Positions 1-6,747 are shown, counted from the stretch's first letter. The stretch is DNA of 7,400 nucleotides from Bacteroidota bacterium (GCA_018830765.1 JAHJRJ010000294.1:1-7400), one strand, 5' to 3'. Numbers and translations: made by a program. The notes: generated by a model from the sequence alone, not told the origin.

Positions 1-240
1 CATCTTATCGGACTTTTTAACTTCGTGAATTATTTTGTTTTTCCCGTCATAGAAATCTAAAACGATGTTGTCTTCGTCGGTAGAGATTTTTATTTCGTGT
101 TCTTCACGTTTGTAAGTAGATTCAGAAATCCACTTGCCCATTGCCACAGTGTCGGAGGTTTGCTCCATATCAATTTGATTGCTGAATAACCAAAGCTTAC
201 GGTGACAAAGAAAGTAGTAATTTATTTGAGTTCCAGTCAT
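1..240 (-). CDS. cas4: Cas4 CRISPR adaptation nuclease, N-terminal part (cut by the window edge)
   Basis: Eighty codons are present, read from ATG at 240-238 to the left edge without a stop; the C-terminal part is missing. The protein opens MTGTQINYYFLCHRKLWLFS, the typical Cas4 start. Cys12 matches the first iron-sulfur cluster ligand, and the remaining cysteines would lie in the missing part. Asp62 (in LDFYD) and Glu73/Lys75 (in HEVKKSDK) match the metal-binding D and ExK motifs of the PD-(D/E)XK (RecB-like) nuclease fold, and the GKWISESTY segment is also family-like. Cas4 is known to work with Cas1-Cas2 to choose and trim PAM-containing prespacers. The gene is last in the visible operon, 26 bp after the DUF1841 gene. 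It has no clear Shine-Dalgarno site: a dispersed repeat fills the gap, so translation may depend on coupling to the gene before it. Confidence 0.93.
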   Translation of the reverse strand, partial: MTGTQINYYFLCHRKLWLFSNQIDMEQTSDTVAMGKWISESTYKREEHEIKISTDEDNIVLDFYDGKNKIIHEVKKSDKM

Positions 241-266
241 TTTTCAATTCGTGTAATTCGTGTCTG
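241..266. repeat. CACGAATT-type dispersed repeat filling the DUF1841-cas4 gap
   Basis: On the minus strand the gap reads CAGACACGAATTACACGAA followed by TTGAAAA, so the repeat makes up almost the whole space between the DUF1841 stop codon and the cas4 ATG. Related copies occur at 5951-5982, 6753-6795 and 6831-6846, with a fragment at 711-718. The unit is an imperfect tandem of ACACGAATT at a 9-10 bp period. Its function is unknown. Confidence 0.75.
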
Positions 267-695
267 CTATTTGAGTTTCTTCAATTTGGCAACATAACCT
301 TTCTCGTCGAACATTCTATTATTCTTCATTATGTCCCAAATTTCCCCGACTATGATCGCAGCTATTTTATGAACAGTTTCCAGATGTGAATGTCCTCTCG
401 CTGTCAACTTGTTATACGTAAATTTTGCTTGCGGCGGATCATTTTTTGTTATCTGGTTCATTACAACAGTATCTAACATGATGTGCAGAAATGGGTTTAT
501 TTCTGTGTCCGGATTGTATTCATAATCAAAGTCCGTCGATTCCCATTCGTCGTAGAATTCCTTGTGCAGCTTCATCAGTTCACCAATAATTTTTTCCTCG
601 CCCTCGAGTTCTTCCCCGGCTTTAACCCGCTGCCAAATGTTGTGGTAGTTTTCACGGGTGAGGGCTCTGAGTTCACTTAAGTTAAGGTCTTCCAT
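267..695 (-). CDS. DUF1841-family protein inside the cas operon
   Basis: A 142-residue protein. I recognise it as DUF1841 from memory of the family: an N-terminal W..xxxGE.L helix, an H44-x-E-F/Y segment (KLHKEFYDEW), the hallmark NPFLH motif at 67-71, a PP pair at 87-88, HSHLETVH at 102-109 and the C-terminal GEIW helix at 117-120. Length fits the family. The start is ATG at 695-693, because AAAGGAG sits five bases before it; the reading frame stays open upstream to 746, but that part is GC-rich repeat and reads into a palindrome. The family has no established function that I know of. The mostly helical character and spaced His/Glu residues would suit a metal-binding helical bundle, which is only an inference. 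The gene lies 54 bp after cas7 and 26 bp before cas4, so it should be co-transcribed with both; a role in adaptation, interference or control is possible but unproven. Confidence 0.82.
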   Translation of the reverse strand: MEDLNLSELRALTRENYHNIWQRVKAGEELEGEEKIIGELMKLHKEFYDEWESTDFDYEYNPDTEINPFLHIMLDTVVMNQITKNDPPQAKFTYNKLTARGHSHLETVHKIAAIIVGEIWDIMKNNRMFDEKGYVAKLKKLK

Positions 696-700
696 TTTTT

Positions 701-707
701 CTCCTTT
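701..707 (-). promoter_or_regulatory. Ribosome binding site fixing the DUF1841 start
   Basis: AAAGGAG on the minus strand, five bases before ATG at 695-693. It argues against a longer protein beginning further upstream at 746, whose first 17 residues would be encoded by repeat and palindrome sequence. Confidence 0.8.
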
Positions 708-710
708 CCT

Positions 711-740
711 CAGACACGGCTTGCCCCGCTTGCGGGGAAT
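711..740. repeat. GC-rich palindrome joined to a repeat fragment between cas7 and the DUF1841 gene
   Basis: CCCCGCTTGCGGGG at 724-737 forms two perfect 6-bp arms around a 2-base centre, in an otherwise AT-rich gap. It follows CAGACACG at 711-718, the opening of the dispersed repeat, and is followed by AATT, as if the palindrome interrupted a repeat copy. In RNA a stem here would need a slightly opened loop. There is no T-run on either side, so it does not look like an intrinsic terminator; it could affect mRNA processing or 3'-end stability of the upstream message. Confidence 0.6.
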
Positions 741-749
741 TTGCACTGA

Positions 750-1811
750 TTATTTTAACTGGTTTTCGTAATCAAATGCGAGCATCATTTCCGCCAAACG
801 TTTTTCGGCATCCTCAAGCGCATTTACTGTACCGTGAACACCCTGAATATATCCGTCACACGGAAGAGCGATAAACAAATCCGCCCCAACACTATCATCA
901 ATTATTGGTAAAGCTTTTGGCTTCTCAGTTTCATCCGATAGTTTTGCACGGATAGCACTTGCAACTTTATTTGCATTATTGCTTATTGTAATTGCAAGCG
1001 TTTCCATAAGACTAAATGTGCGTGATTGGTTGCTTGTGATTCGCCAATTAATTAGTCCATGTACCAGAGCACGAATGATCTTATCTCTTCTTTCTTTTGG
1101 ACAAATTAAACAACCTCCAAAAGCATTCTTAGTTTCTTTCCATCCATCATTGCGTAATTTTTGTTCAACATCATCGGTTATTTCACGTTCATATTTATTG
1201 AGAGAAACCGAGAATAATGTTCGCAGATCAATAGCTATATCAAAAACAAATAATCCGGTTGCTCTCGTCTTATCTTGAATAAAATTCCTACGTGTAAGAG
1301 ATATTTTTTTATCTTCAAGATATTTTCTGATTTCTTCATTAGACATTTCTTTACCATTTGTATCGCGTACTCTCACGGGATGAATGTCTGGATTGCTGCT
1401 TCTGTCAAAGGTTAGATTTTCTTTAACAATGCTTGATAATAAAGGATGTAACGCACGCATTGCCGATATCGACAAGGGGCTTCTTCTTTTAACCGGTGTC
1501 TCACCTTTTTGAGCTCTCATCCAGCCGCCAAGTAATTGATCAGTATATTGTGGATCGCATGGTGACCACGGTTCACCTTCACCTAAACCGCCTTTTTCTT
1601 TTATATCCTTATTGAAAGTTATTGGGGCTTGTTGTTCGCCCAATATTTCCAAAACGGAATCTAACGCTGAACGCTTGACTTGTTGTCCGCTTGAATAAGG
1701 AACGGTTCTTCCGAATTGATTATCATAAAAAGTTTTTTGTTCTTCCTGAACACAAAATACTGTGTGCTCTGCATGCCTAAGTCCACGGATATAAATAAAA
1801 GATGTTTTCAT
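750..1811 (-). CDS. cas7: Cas7-family Cascade backbone subunit (Csp1-like)
   Basis: A 353-residue RAMP-superfamily protein. Cas7 subunits line up along the crRNA to form the backbone of the type I surveillance complex. Visible family-like segments are the N-terminal strand SFIYIRGLRHAEHTVFCV (4-21), VPYSSGQQVKRSAL (37-50), ISAMRALHPLL (115-125), a strand TGLFVFDIAIDLRTLFSVSL (185-204) and, near the C-terminus, the conserved ITSNQSRTFSLMETLAIT (258-275). The beginning does not look like the Cst2/DevR type of Cas7 usual in I-B. The GQQVKRS segment and the neighbours favour the Csp1 (PGING) branch, as I remember it. ATG at 1811 has AAGGAG eight bases upstream. It follows cas8 by 27 bp, in operon order. 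Cas7-type backbone is nearly certain from context; the Csp1 sub-branch is less sure. Confidence 0.88.
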   Translation of the reverse strand: MKTSFIYIRGLRHAEHTVFCVQEEQKTFYDNQFGRTVPYSSGQQVKRSALDSVLEILGEQQAPITFNKDIKEKGGLGEGEPWSPCDPQYTDQLLGGWMRAQKGETPVKRRSPLSISAMRALHPLLSSIVKENLTFDRSSNPDIHPVRVRDTNGKEMSNEEIRKYLEDKKISLTRRNFIQDKTRATGLFVFDIAIDLRTLFSVSLNKYEREITDDVEQKLRNDGWKETKNAFGGCLICPKERRDKIIRALVHGLINWRITSNQSRTFSLMETLAITISNNANKVASAIRAKLSDETEKPKALPIIDDSVGADLFIALPCDGYIQGVHGTVNALEDAEKRLAEMMLAFDYENQLK

Positions 1812-1838
1812 TTTTTGTTCTCCTTGTGTTATATGGTT

Positions 1839-2138
1839 TTAATTTTCATTTGGAAGTGCATATTTGAAACGCATTAGCGTAACGAATAGAGGAACATTAT
1901 CTGCTGCTATATCCATCATCAGTGAATTGACAAGAGCATTACAAACCTCCGACATTTTAGGTTCCTCTTCTACAAGTCCCGATAGTTTATCAATCAATTC
2001 TTTTCGGTTGCGGGATGATAACAGACCCTTAATTTCATTATCGCGTTTGACAAGTCCTTTTTTCCCGCCTTTTTCATATTCGCGGAAAGCGTGTGCGGCT
2101 TTTCCAGCCAGATCAAGTAGTTCTTTGTTGTTTAGCAT
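1839..2138 (-). CDS. Possible internally translated Cas11-like small subunit (in-frame 3' part of cas8)
   Basis: Within cas8, Met343 is preceded by GGTGATC, which is perfectly complementary to GATCACC at the 3' end of bacterial 16S rRNA; aligned to the standard GGAGG core this leaves about eight bases to the ATG. Starting there would give a 99-residue helical protein identical to the Cas8 C-terminus, beginning MLNNKELLDLAGKAAHAF. In types I-B, I-C and I-D the small subunit Cas11 is known to be made this way from an internal start in the large-subunit gene, and no separate cas11 is visible here. The product is somewhat short compared with known Cas11c (around 120-130 residues). Met311 (codon at 2234) would give about 131 residues but has only a weak AAGAAAAT upstream. 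This is an inference from the sequence. Confidence 0.4.
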   Translation of the reverse strand: MLNNKELLDLAGKAAHAFREYEKGGKKGLVKRDNEIKGLLSSRNRKELIDKLSGLVEEEPKMSEVCNALVNSLMMDIAADNVPLFVTLMRFKYALPNEN

Positions 2139-3164
2139 TGCGATCACCCATGTAATGTAAATTGAATAGTTAATTTTATTTTTTTCATCTTCTTTGAACT
2201 TAGGAAGCTCATTTGAACCGGTTTTACCAGGCATGTATTTTCTTAAATCTTTTGGTTCTAAAGAACGTAAACCAATCATACTAAATCGTTCACAGACTGC
2301 TGAGAGACCATACTCGGATTCATAGATTTGAGCAAGTTCTTTGTTTGACAAGAGTTTACTTTTTCCAAATAGCGAATTGTAAAGCTCCGATATCTTTGAA
2401 ACTTCCGGCAAAACAAAACGAATAAAACCTATTGTTCTATTCATTTGTCCAAAACTATATACATATGCATTCAATGTTTGCTTTGGAAAAATTTTTGCTA
2501 AAGTAAATATTACGTTAGTCCACGAAGGACGCTCCATTTGCGCTTTACCATCTTTTCCAATGCCTATAGGATGAAAGTTTGCTTTTTGCGAGGTTTTCTT
2601 AAAATTATCACTATATCGATGTGTTAACCAAATGCCATTCCATGTTTCAACTTTATTATCTATGCCTTTATTTTCATCAACATATTCACGATACAATTTC
2701 CAGCCTTGTTGTATTGTTTCCAATACTTCTTGATTATCAAGTAAAATATTAAGACCACCTGCTACACCAATTCCAAAACCGGCTCCGATCCATGAAGCAT
2801 ACATATCATCTGCTTCAAACGGAAGTTCTAAAGACGTAACTTGTCCTGAGGTTGTTCCTAGAAGATCAGCAGACGCGAATCCTAAAGCAAAACTCATATC
2901 CGGGGCATTTCCTTTCGTGTTTGAAAAAGAATTAATCTTACCGGCTATTTCGGAAAATGCTTTTTGCCGTGCTTTTGAATCTTTCGTTTTCTTTTGAGCG
3001 ATGACTTGAAATAAAGGTGTATTTGCCGGGCTCTGCAAGTATTGAGAATGATCATAGAACAACGGGAAATATTCTCTCTCAAAATATTCTTGTGCCGATA
3101 ACTTCTTCTTCCTTTCTTTATTATAAATATCCAAAAACCTTTGACCAATAACAGACGTATACAT
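1839..3164 (-). CDS. cas8: Cas8-family large subunit of Cascade (Csp2-like)
   Basis: A 441-residue protein between cas3 and cas7, the usual place of the large subunit, which recognises the PAM and recruits Cas3. Cas8 proteins diverge strongly, so the call rests on position, length and general look more than on motifs. Segments include a glycine-rich WIGAGFGIGVAGGLNILLD at about 125-143, an aromatic/basic middle (WNGIWLTHRY, about 175-184) and a strongly helical, charged C-terminal third, as expected for a fused small-subunit-like domain. The start is ATG at 3164-3162, preceded by GGAGGTG with a 6-base spacer; an in-frame ATG at 3179 overlaps that ribosome binding site and is unlikely. It resembles Csp2 ('Cas8c-like') of the PGING variant, from memory. 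It begins 18 bp after the cas3 stop. See the separate internal start at 2138. Confidence 0.83.
   Translation of the reverse strand: MYTSVIGQRFLDIYNKERKKKLSAQEYFEREYFPLFYDHSQYLQSPANTPLFQVIAQKKTKDSKARQKAFSEIAGKINSFSNTKGNAPDMSFALGFASADLLGTTSGQVTSLELPFEADDMYASWIGAGFGIGVAGGLNILLDNQEVLETIQQGWKLYREYVDENKGIDNKVETWNGIWLTHRYSDNFKKTSQKANFHPIGIGKDGKAQMERPSWTNVIFTLAKIFPKQTLNAYVYSFGQMNRTIGFIRFVLPEVSKISELYNSLFGKSKLLSNKELAQIYESEYGLSAVCERFSMIGLRSLEPKDLRKYMPGKTGSNELPKFKEDEKNKINYSIYITWVIAMLNNKELLDLAGKAAHAFREYEKGGKKGLVKRDNEIKGLLSSRNRKELIDKLSGLVEEEPKMSEVCNALVNSLMMDIAADNVPLFVTLMRFKYALPNEN
2142..2148 (-). promoter_or_regulatory. Possible internal ribosome binding site in cas8
   Basis: GGTGATC on the minus strand, three bases before ATG at 2138-2136. 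It matches the 5' side of the 16S anti-Shine-Dalgarno tail for seven bases in a row. It could also be chance, since the bases encode Val-Ile within cas8. Confidence 0.4.
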
Positions 3165-3170
3165 TGTTCT

Positions 3171-3177
3171 CACCTCC
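3171..3177 (-). promoter_or_regulatory. Ribosome binding site fixing the cas8 start
   Basis: GGAGGTG, six bases before ATG at 3164-3162. It is the strongest such site in the window. The alternative upstream ATG at 3179-3177 overlaps it, and using that ATG would leave it without a ribosome site of its own. Confidence 0.85.
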
Positions 3178-3182
3178 AATTT

Positions 3183-5321
3183 TTATATAATTGATTCAAT
3201 TTCTTTCCATTCCAATCCTAAATCTGAGCTGTATAATTCATCGTGGATGATTATAGGACCTGTTCCGTATTTCGAGTAACCGAAGTTGGTGAATTTGCGG
3301 AACCTCGAACTTCTCGGGATTGGAATTTCTAAACTTATTCTTTCTTCGCTGTTGCCTTTTTCGTACTGCTCTAAATCCGATTGCAGTATCGCTGTCGCAG
3401 ATTCGATACTAAGAGTTTCCATTAGCACCGAAGACGGGAAATGGCAAAGATCGGTCAAAAGAAAGGTGTCGCCTTCCCAAACTAAATGTGTATCAATAGA
3501 AACAACTTCCAATTTTGGAAATACCGCATCAATCTTTTCCTGCAAATCGCGTTCATGCAACATTTCATTATCCGGCAATTGCGCAAAACTTCTTTGCAGT
3601 ATCTCTCTGTTATAAGGCAAGCATTTTTTACTATCCTCCGGCGGTTCAATAACATATACCGGTTTTATTATTCTTTCACTCACGCTTTGTTTAGTTCTTC
3701 TGCGGTTTACGCGACCGAATCGCTGGATAAGACTATCTAACGGCGCGCATTCGGTTATCATTATATCAAAACTGATATCAAGACTAACTTCTACTACTTG
3801 AGTGGAGACAACTACGCAAGCTTTGGAGGAGTTATCAAATTCTTCACGTAATTTCTTTTCCGCATCTGCACGATCCTTCCGTCGAAAGCGGCTATGTAAA
3901 AGCATTTTAGGAATTTCTGGAAACAATTCGTTACAGTCTTTGAACCTTTGTTGTGCAATATCAACTTTATTACAAACGACAAGTGTTTTTTTGTCTTCAT
4001 TTAATGTTTGCCGGATTATTGGAATCGTTTCTTCAAATGAAGAACACTTTTGAATTTGGTGTCTATCGAATGTATCAAGCGTATCATTTGGTAGAGTCTT
4101 ACAGTATGTCCGTTTCTTACTGCCGAGTAACCGCAAGATTTTCTTTTGTAATACTGAAGGCATTGTTGCGCTGCCCACATGAATTCTGCAATTAAGTTTT
4201 AACAATGCCTTTATGATCTCGAGAACCATTGACTGCGAAACATCCGAGTAAGAATGAATCTCATCAAGTATAACATCATTTCCCATAATGTCGATTGCCA
4301 GTGTTTCAAAACCGCGCGTACCGCATATTAGCGAAGCAAGTTGATGCGGTGTAAGTACTTTAATTGAGGCTCCAATTTTATCTTGCATAACTTTTTCTTC
4401 GTAAGAATCGCTTCCTTTTATAATTAGTTTTGACGATGCGTGTAACAGTCGAATTTCTTTTTGTTGCGGCAATTGATTCTTGAATCGCTCAAACATGGCG
4501 TTGATAGATGCTTGAAATGGAAGTGTATAGAAAACTCTTCCTTTGCAACGGCGCATTAAGAAATCTGTTTTGCCGGCGCCGGTAGGTGCAACAACAAGCG
4601 TATGCGGACGTTTGTCGTCGGTGGGAATAAGGGATAACGAAAACAAATCATTTGATCGATTATTAAATGCCGAAAGATTAGGTGATTTAAAAATTTCCGG
4701 TAAATGATTTTCTATTTTTCCATCCAGCGCTGAAGCAAAGTGATCAGCGCCTATAAGAACTCCTTTCCACTTCGACCAGCCAAGCGGTTTCTTTGAACAA
4801 TATTCAACAGCATATTTGAACGCTTCAAATGCTTCTTCTTTTGTAAGATTCCTGATAGCAATGCCAACCCCGGCAAGTATAGTAAGAGCTTTTTGAGACC
4901 AATCTTCCCATGGATCGAAATGCCTATTAAATATTTCCTCTAATCCTTCCGTATTCTCCAAATCCAAAATTCCTTGCCCGCGAACATCCTGTTTGATAGA
5001 ACGATGATGCGCAACAATCATATCGATTAGCGCATCCCAATCTTTTTTATGGAAAAGAGGAAGAAATAATAATGATGAAAATTCATGTCGCAACGGTATT
5101 CCAAATTCAATTTGCCTGTTATTTGCTAATTTCTTTTGGAAATCGGGATGAGCTTTACCTATGTCATGAAGCAATCCGCCTAACCGGGCAAGTTGTTTAT
5201 CCAAATTCAATGTTTCGGCTATCTTCTCGGTAACAGATGCTACTTGTTGTAAATGTTCAATTAAAATTGTGCCGCCGTTGTTCGAACTTTTAGCATATAA
5301 ATCCGTTAACGGGTTCATCAT
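3183..5321 (-). CDS. cas3: Cas3 target-degrading HD nuclease-helicase
   Basis: A 712-residue fusion of an N-terminal HD nuclease and a superfamily 2 helicase; Cascade recruits it to unwind and shred bound foreign DNA. HD domain: His23, the His52-Asp53 pair in LLHDIGK, His79 in RHEFSS, His105-His106 in VAHHRS and Asp193 in IGADH, so the metal-binding set looks complete. Helicase: Walker A APTGAGKT (245-252, Lys251), motif II DEIH (353-356), motif III SAT (384-386) and motif VI QRFGRVNRR (533-541). No defect is visible, so the enzyme should be active. The frame is open to 5366, but AAGGG lies just before two adjacent ATGs at 5321 and 5318 that overlap the cas5 stop (ATGATGA-type junction); either is possible, the second having the better spacing. 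This overlap points to translational coupling with cas5. Confidence 0.96.
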   Translation of the reverse strand: MMNPLTDLYAKSSNNGGTILIEHLQQVASVTEKIAETLNLDKQLARLGGLLHDIGKAHPDFQKKLANNRQIEFGIPLRHEFSSLLFLPLFHKKDWDALIDMIVAHHRSIKQDVRGQGILDLENTEGLEEIFNRHFDPWEDWSQKALTILAGVGIAIRNLTKEEAFEAFKYAVEYCSKKPLGWSKWKGVLIGADHFASALDGKIENHLPEIFKSPNLSAFNNRSNDLFSLSLIPTDDKRPHTLVVAPTGAGKTDFLMRRCKGRVFYTLPFQASINAMFERFKNQLPQQKEIRLLHASSKLIIKGSDSYEEKVMQDKIGASIKVLTPHQLASLICGTRGFETLAIDIMGNDVILDEIHSYSDVSQSMVLEIIKALLKLNCRIHVGSATMPSVLQKKILRLLGSKKRTYCKTLPNDTLDTFDRHQIQKCSSFEETIPIIRQTLNEDKKTLVVCNKVDIAQQRFKDCNELFPEIPKMLLHSRFRRKDRADAEKKLREEFDNSSKACVVVSTQVVEVSLDISFDIMITECAPLDSLIQRFGRVNRRRTKQSVSERIIKPVYVIEPPEDSKKCLPYNREILQRSFAQLPDNEMLHERDLQEKIDAVFPKLEVVSIDTHLVWEGDTFLLTDLCHFPSSVLMETLSIESATAILQSDLEQYEKGNSEERISLEIPIPRSSRFRKFTNFGYSKYGTGPIIIHDELYSSDLGLEWKEIESII

Positions 5322-5935
5322 ATTTCCCTTGTTGTCATCGGATTGTTTCCTACTATGTGAAGCCAACCGTACATCGGTTTGCTTTTGTCAAAACGGTTAA
5401 ATCCAACAATGAATGATTGTTTGTTTTTTCCAAATCGTAGTTCAAAACCGTTGAAACCGTTTTCGGGTTTATCAAAATCATCTTCTTCGATTGGGAATAT
5501 TAATTCACCCTGTACAAATGATTGAGGCAATAAAACATCTTCATTCCGGCATAAACAAATATGTTGTTGCACCGCCCGTTCGGCATAATCTAATTTCGAA
5601 AATGCCAAATAAAGAATTGGATTCACCATTACACCACGTGTTAAAATTGAACGTGGTCTATTCATTACAACAAAGCCTTCTTTCTTTTTAACTGTTATGT
5701 CAATCGCCCTCGGTTGTGTTTGCTCTTGTTGTTTTGATAAGCTGGTGTATGTCAACCTATGACGAACGATTCGCGATTCGTATTTCTTTTGTTCCAACAA
5801 CTCCGGGAAAAGTTTCTTTTCAATTCCTTCAACTATCGAAGGAGTGAGAAAATTTTGACTATATGTTTCATTATCCCTAACGGCCGTCCACGGTTTAATA
5901 AAACCAAATGGACCTGAATACTTTACTACATACAT
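5318..5935 (-). CDS. cas5: Cas5-family Cascade subunit (Cas5p-like)
   Basis: A 205-residue RAMP protein. Cas5 caps the 5' end of the crRNA in the surveillance complex. The N-terminus YSGPFGFIKPWTAVRD (6-21) and SQNFLTPSIVEGIEKKLF (26-43) match the Cas5 pattern of a first strand followed by the P-S-x-x-x-G-I helix. RPRSILTRGVMVNPILYLAF (93-112) corresponds to the central RAMP strand, and QGELIFPIEEDDFDKPENGF leads to a C-terminal strand ending YGWLHI. These features fit the Cas5p (PGING) branch, as I remember it. In I-C systems Cas5 itself cuts the precursor crRNA; here a Cas6 is encoded next door, so Cas5 is probably structural only. ATG at 5935 has AAAGGAG seven bases upstream. It starts 44 bp after cas6 and its stop overlaps the cas3 start. 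Confidence 0.9.
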   Translation of the reverse strand: MYVVKYSGPFGFIKPWTAVRDNETYSQNFLTPSIVEGIEKKLFPELLEQKKYESRIVRHRLTYTSLSKQQEQTQPRAIDITVKKKEGFVVMNRPRSILTRGVMVNPILYLAFSKLDYAERAVQQHICLCRNEDVLLPQSFVQGELIFPIEEDDFDKPENGFNGFELRFGKNKQSFIVGFNRFDKSKPMYGWLHIVGNNPMTTREI

Positions 5936-5950
5936 TATTTATCTCCTTTC

Positions 5951-5982
5951 TTATTCGTGCTAATTCGTGAAATTCGTGTCTA
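5951..5982. repeat. CACGAATT-type dispersed repeat between cas6 and cas5
   Basis: ATTCGTG occurs three times, at 5953, 5963 and 5972, at 9-10 bp steps. On the minus strand the copy begins TAGACACGAATTTCACGAA, and its first three bases are the cas6 stop codon. The copy ends just before the cas5 ribosome binding site. Confidence 0.75.
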
Positions 5983-6636
5983 ACAAATTGCTCCAAATCC
6001 GCACCCCGTCGAATGCCCAACTCCAACATTCCAAGCAAACCTAACTGCTTCAGGATTTCCTTCAATGATTACCGGGCAGAAGTTTGCTTTGTTTTCAATA
6101 CCGTTAATCTTTACAAGTTTGGTTTTGGGCTTGAAGTATAATCTGTCAAAACTAACTTTTACATCATAATCAAGGTTTGCTGATTTCAATTTTTTCTTTA
6201 GTGTTTCAGTTAAATAATGATCAGCTTCTTTATTATTAAATGTAAGATGAGTTGCTTTCCTATTCTCATCATATTTCCTAATGAATATAGGGCTCGATGC
6301 AATAAATCTTTCTTTTGAACTAAACTGTGGATTCTCTTGCATCTGAATTTCCTTCACGCACATTCCGCAGCACACATCCGTGTTTTTCATTGCACTCATA
6401 ATTAACTGTTTCCCTAATTCCTCATCCCAAAAACTAATAAACCATCTTGCACCTTTAGGAAAATCGAAACCGTCTTTAACCCCTTTACCGCCTTGCAACC
6501 AGCTTAATGAGTAAAGACTAATTTCGTCATGTATCTTATTCCATCCCATCCACTTGTGAAAGACACCAATTAGAAAATCCTGATAATTGAAAGGAACAGT
6601 TTCTGTATTTTTTGTCAAATAAAAATGTAATCTCAT
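5980..6636 (-). CDS. cas6: Cas6-family crRNA-processing endoribonuclease
   Basis: A 218-residue RAMP protein that would cut the CRISPR transcript within each repeat to release crRNAs. The N-terminal ferredoxin-like part has VPFNYQDFLIGVFHKWMG (14-31), then His36 (KIHDE) followed by LYSLSWLQGG (41-50); a histidine just before this strand is the usual catalytic residue of Cas6. The C-terminus carries the family's glycine-rich loop GVGHSTGCGFG (205-215). An unusual cluster CCGMC (89-93) is present, with further cysteines at 187, 211 and 218; whether these mean anything is unknown. ATG at 6636 has GGAGG four bases upstream. It is the first gene of the operon, behind the predicted promoter. The stop codon TAG lies in the beginning of a dispersed repeat copy. 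Confidence 0.92.
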   Translation of the reverse strand: MRLHFYLTKNTETVPFNYQDFLIGVFHKWMGWNKIHDEISLYSLSWLQGGKGVKDGFDFPKGARWFISFWDEELGKQLIMSAMKNTDVCCGMCVKEIQMQENPQFSSKERFIASSPIFIRKYDENRKATHLTFNNKEADHYLTETLKKKLKSANLDYDVKVSFDRLYFKPKTKLVKINGIENKANFCPVIIEGNPEAVRFAWNVGVGHSTGCGFGAIC

Positions 6637-6703
6637 TCTTCCTCCAAATTAATTTTCTAAAATTTGTAATAATCTATAAAATTTGTTTTACTTTTACATC
6701 TCT

Positions 6704-6709
6704 ATTATA
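6704..6709 (-). promoter_or_regulatory. Predicted -10 box of the cas operon promoter
   Basis: A perfect TATAAT on the minus strand, 67 bp before the cas6 ATG. The expected -35 position (about 6727-6732) has no good TTGACA match, and the Bacteroidia-type TAnnTTTG element is absent. A weak -35 together with the palindrome just upstream would suit a promoter that needs an activator. AT-rich surroundings make chance matches likely enough that this stays a prediction. Confidence 0.5.
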
Positions 6710-6730
6710 ACTTATTTCATTCTTAAATCA

Positions 6731-6747
6731 GTATCATTTAATGATAC
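6731..6747. promoter_or_regulatory. 17-nt palindrome, possible regulator binding site upstream of cas6
   Basis: GTATCATTTAATGATAC has two perfect 8-bp arms around one central base. Its centre (6739) lies about 42 bases upstream of the start site implied by the TATAAT box, the position where dimeric CRP/FNR-type activators commonly bind. No T-run follows on the minus strand, so it is not a terminator for the gene upstream. Which protein binds, if any, cannot be told. Confidence 0.5.

Noticed and set aside
89..93. Metal site from the CCGMC cluster of Cas6 (residues, not bases)
   Set aside because: The cysteines do not form a known zinc or iron-sulfur pattern, and Cas6 enzymes need no metal.
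724..737. Intrinsic terminator after cas7
   Set aside because: The stem has no following T-run on the minus strand, and the genes downstream appear to be in the same operon.
696..746. N-terminal extension of the DUF1841 protein
   Set aside because: The added 17 residues are encoded by repeat and palindrome DNA, and the strong AAAGGAG sits before the internal ATG at 695.
979..1278. Plus-strand open frame inside cas7
   Set aside because: It lies wholly opposite a well-supported gene, has no ribosome site and no recognisable content; other plus-strand frames (483-680, 1864-2160, 3286-3740, 3802-4195, 5491-5691) fail for the same reasons.
5322..5366. N-terminal extension of Cas3
   Set aside because: It would overlap cas5 by 49 bases, adds no family-like residues, and the AAGGG before the ATGATG junction supports the later start.
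5951..5982. Tandem ATTCGTG units as a CRISPR array
   Set aside because: Units are only about 9 bp with no spacers; the copies are dispersed short repeats.
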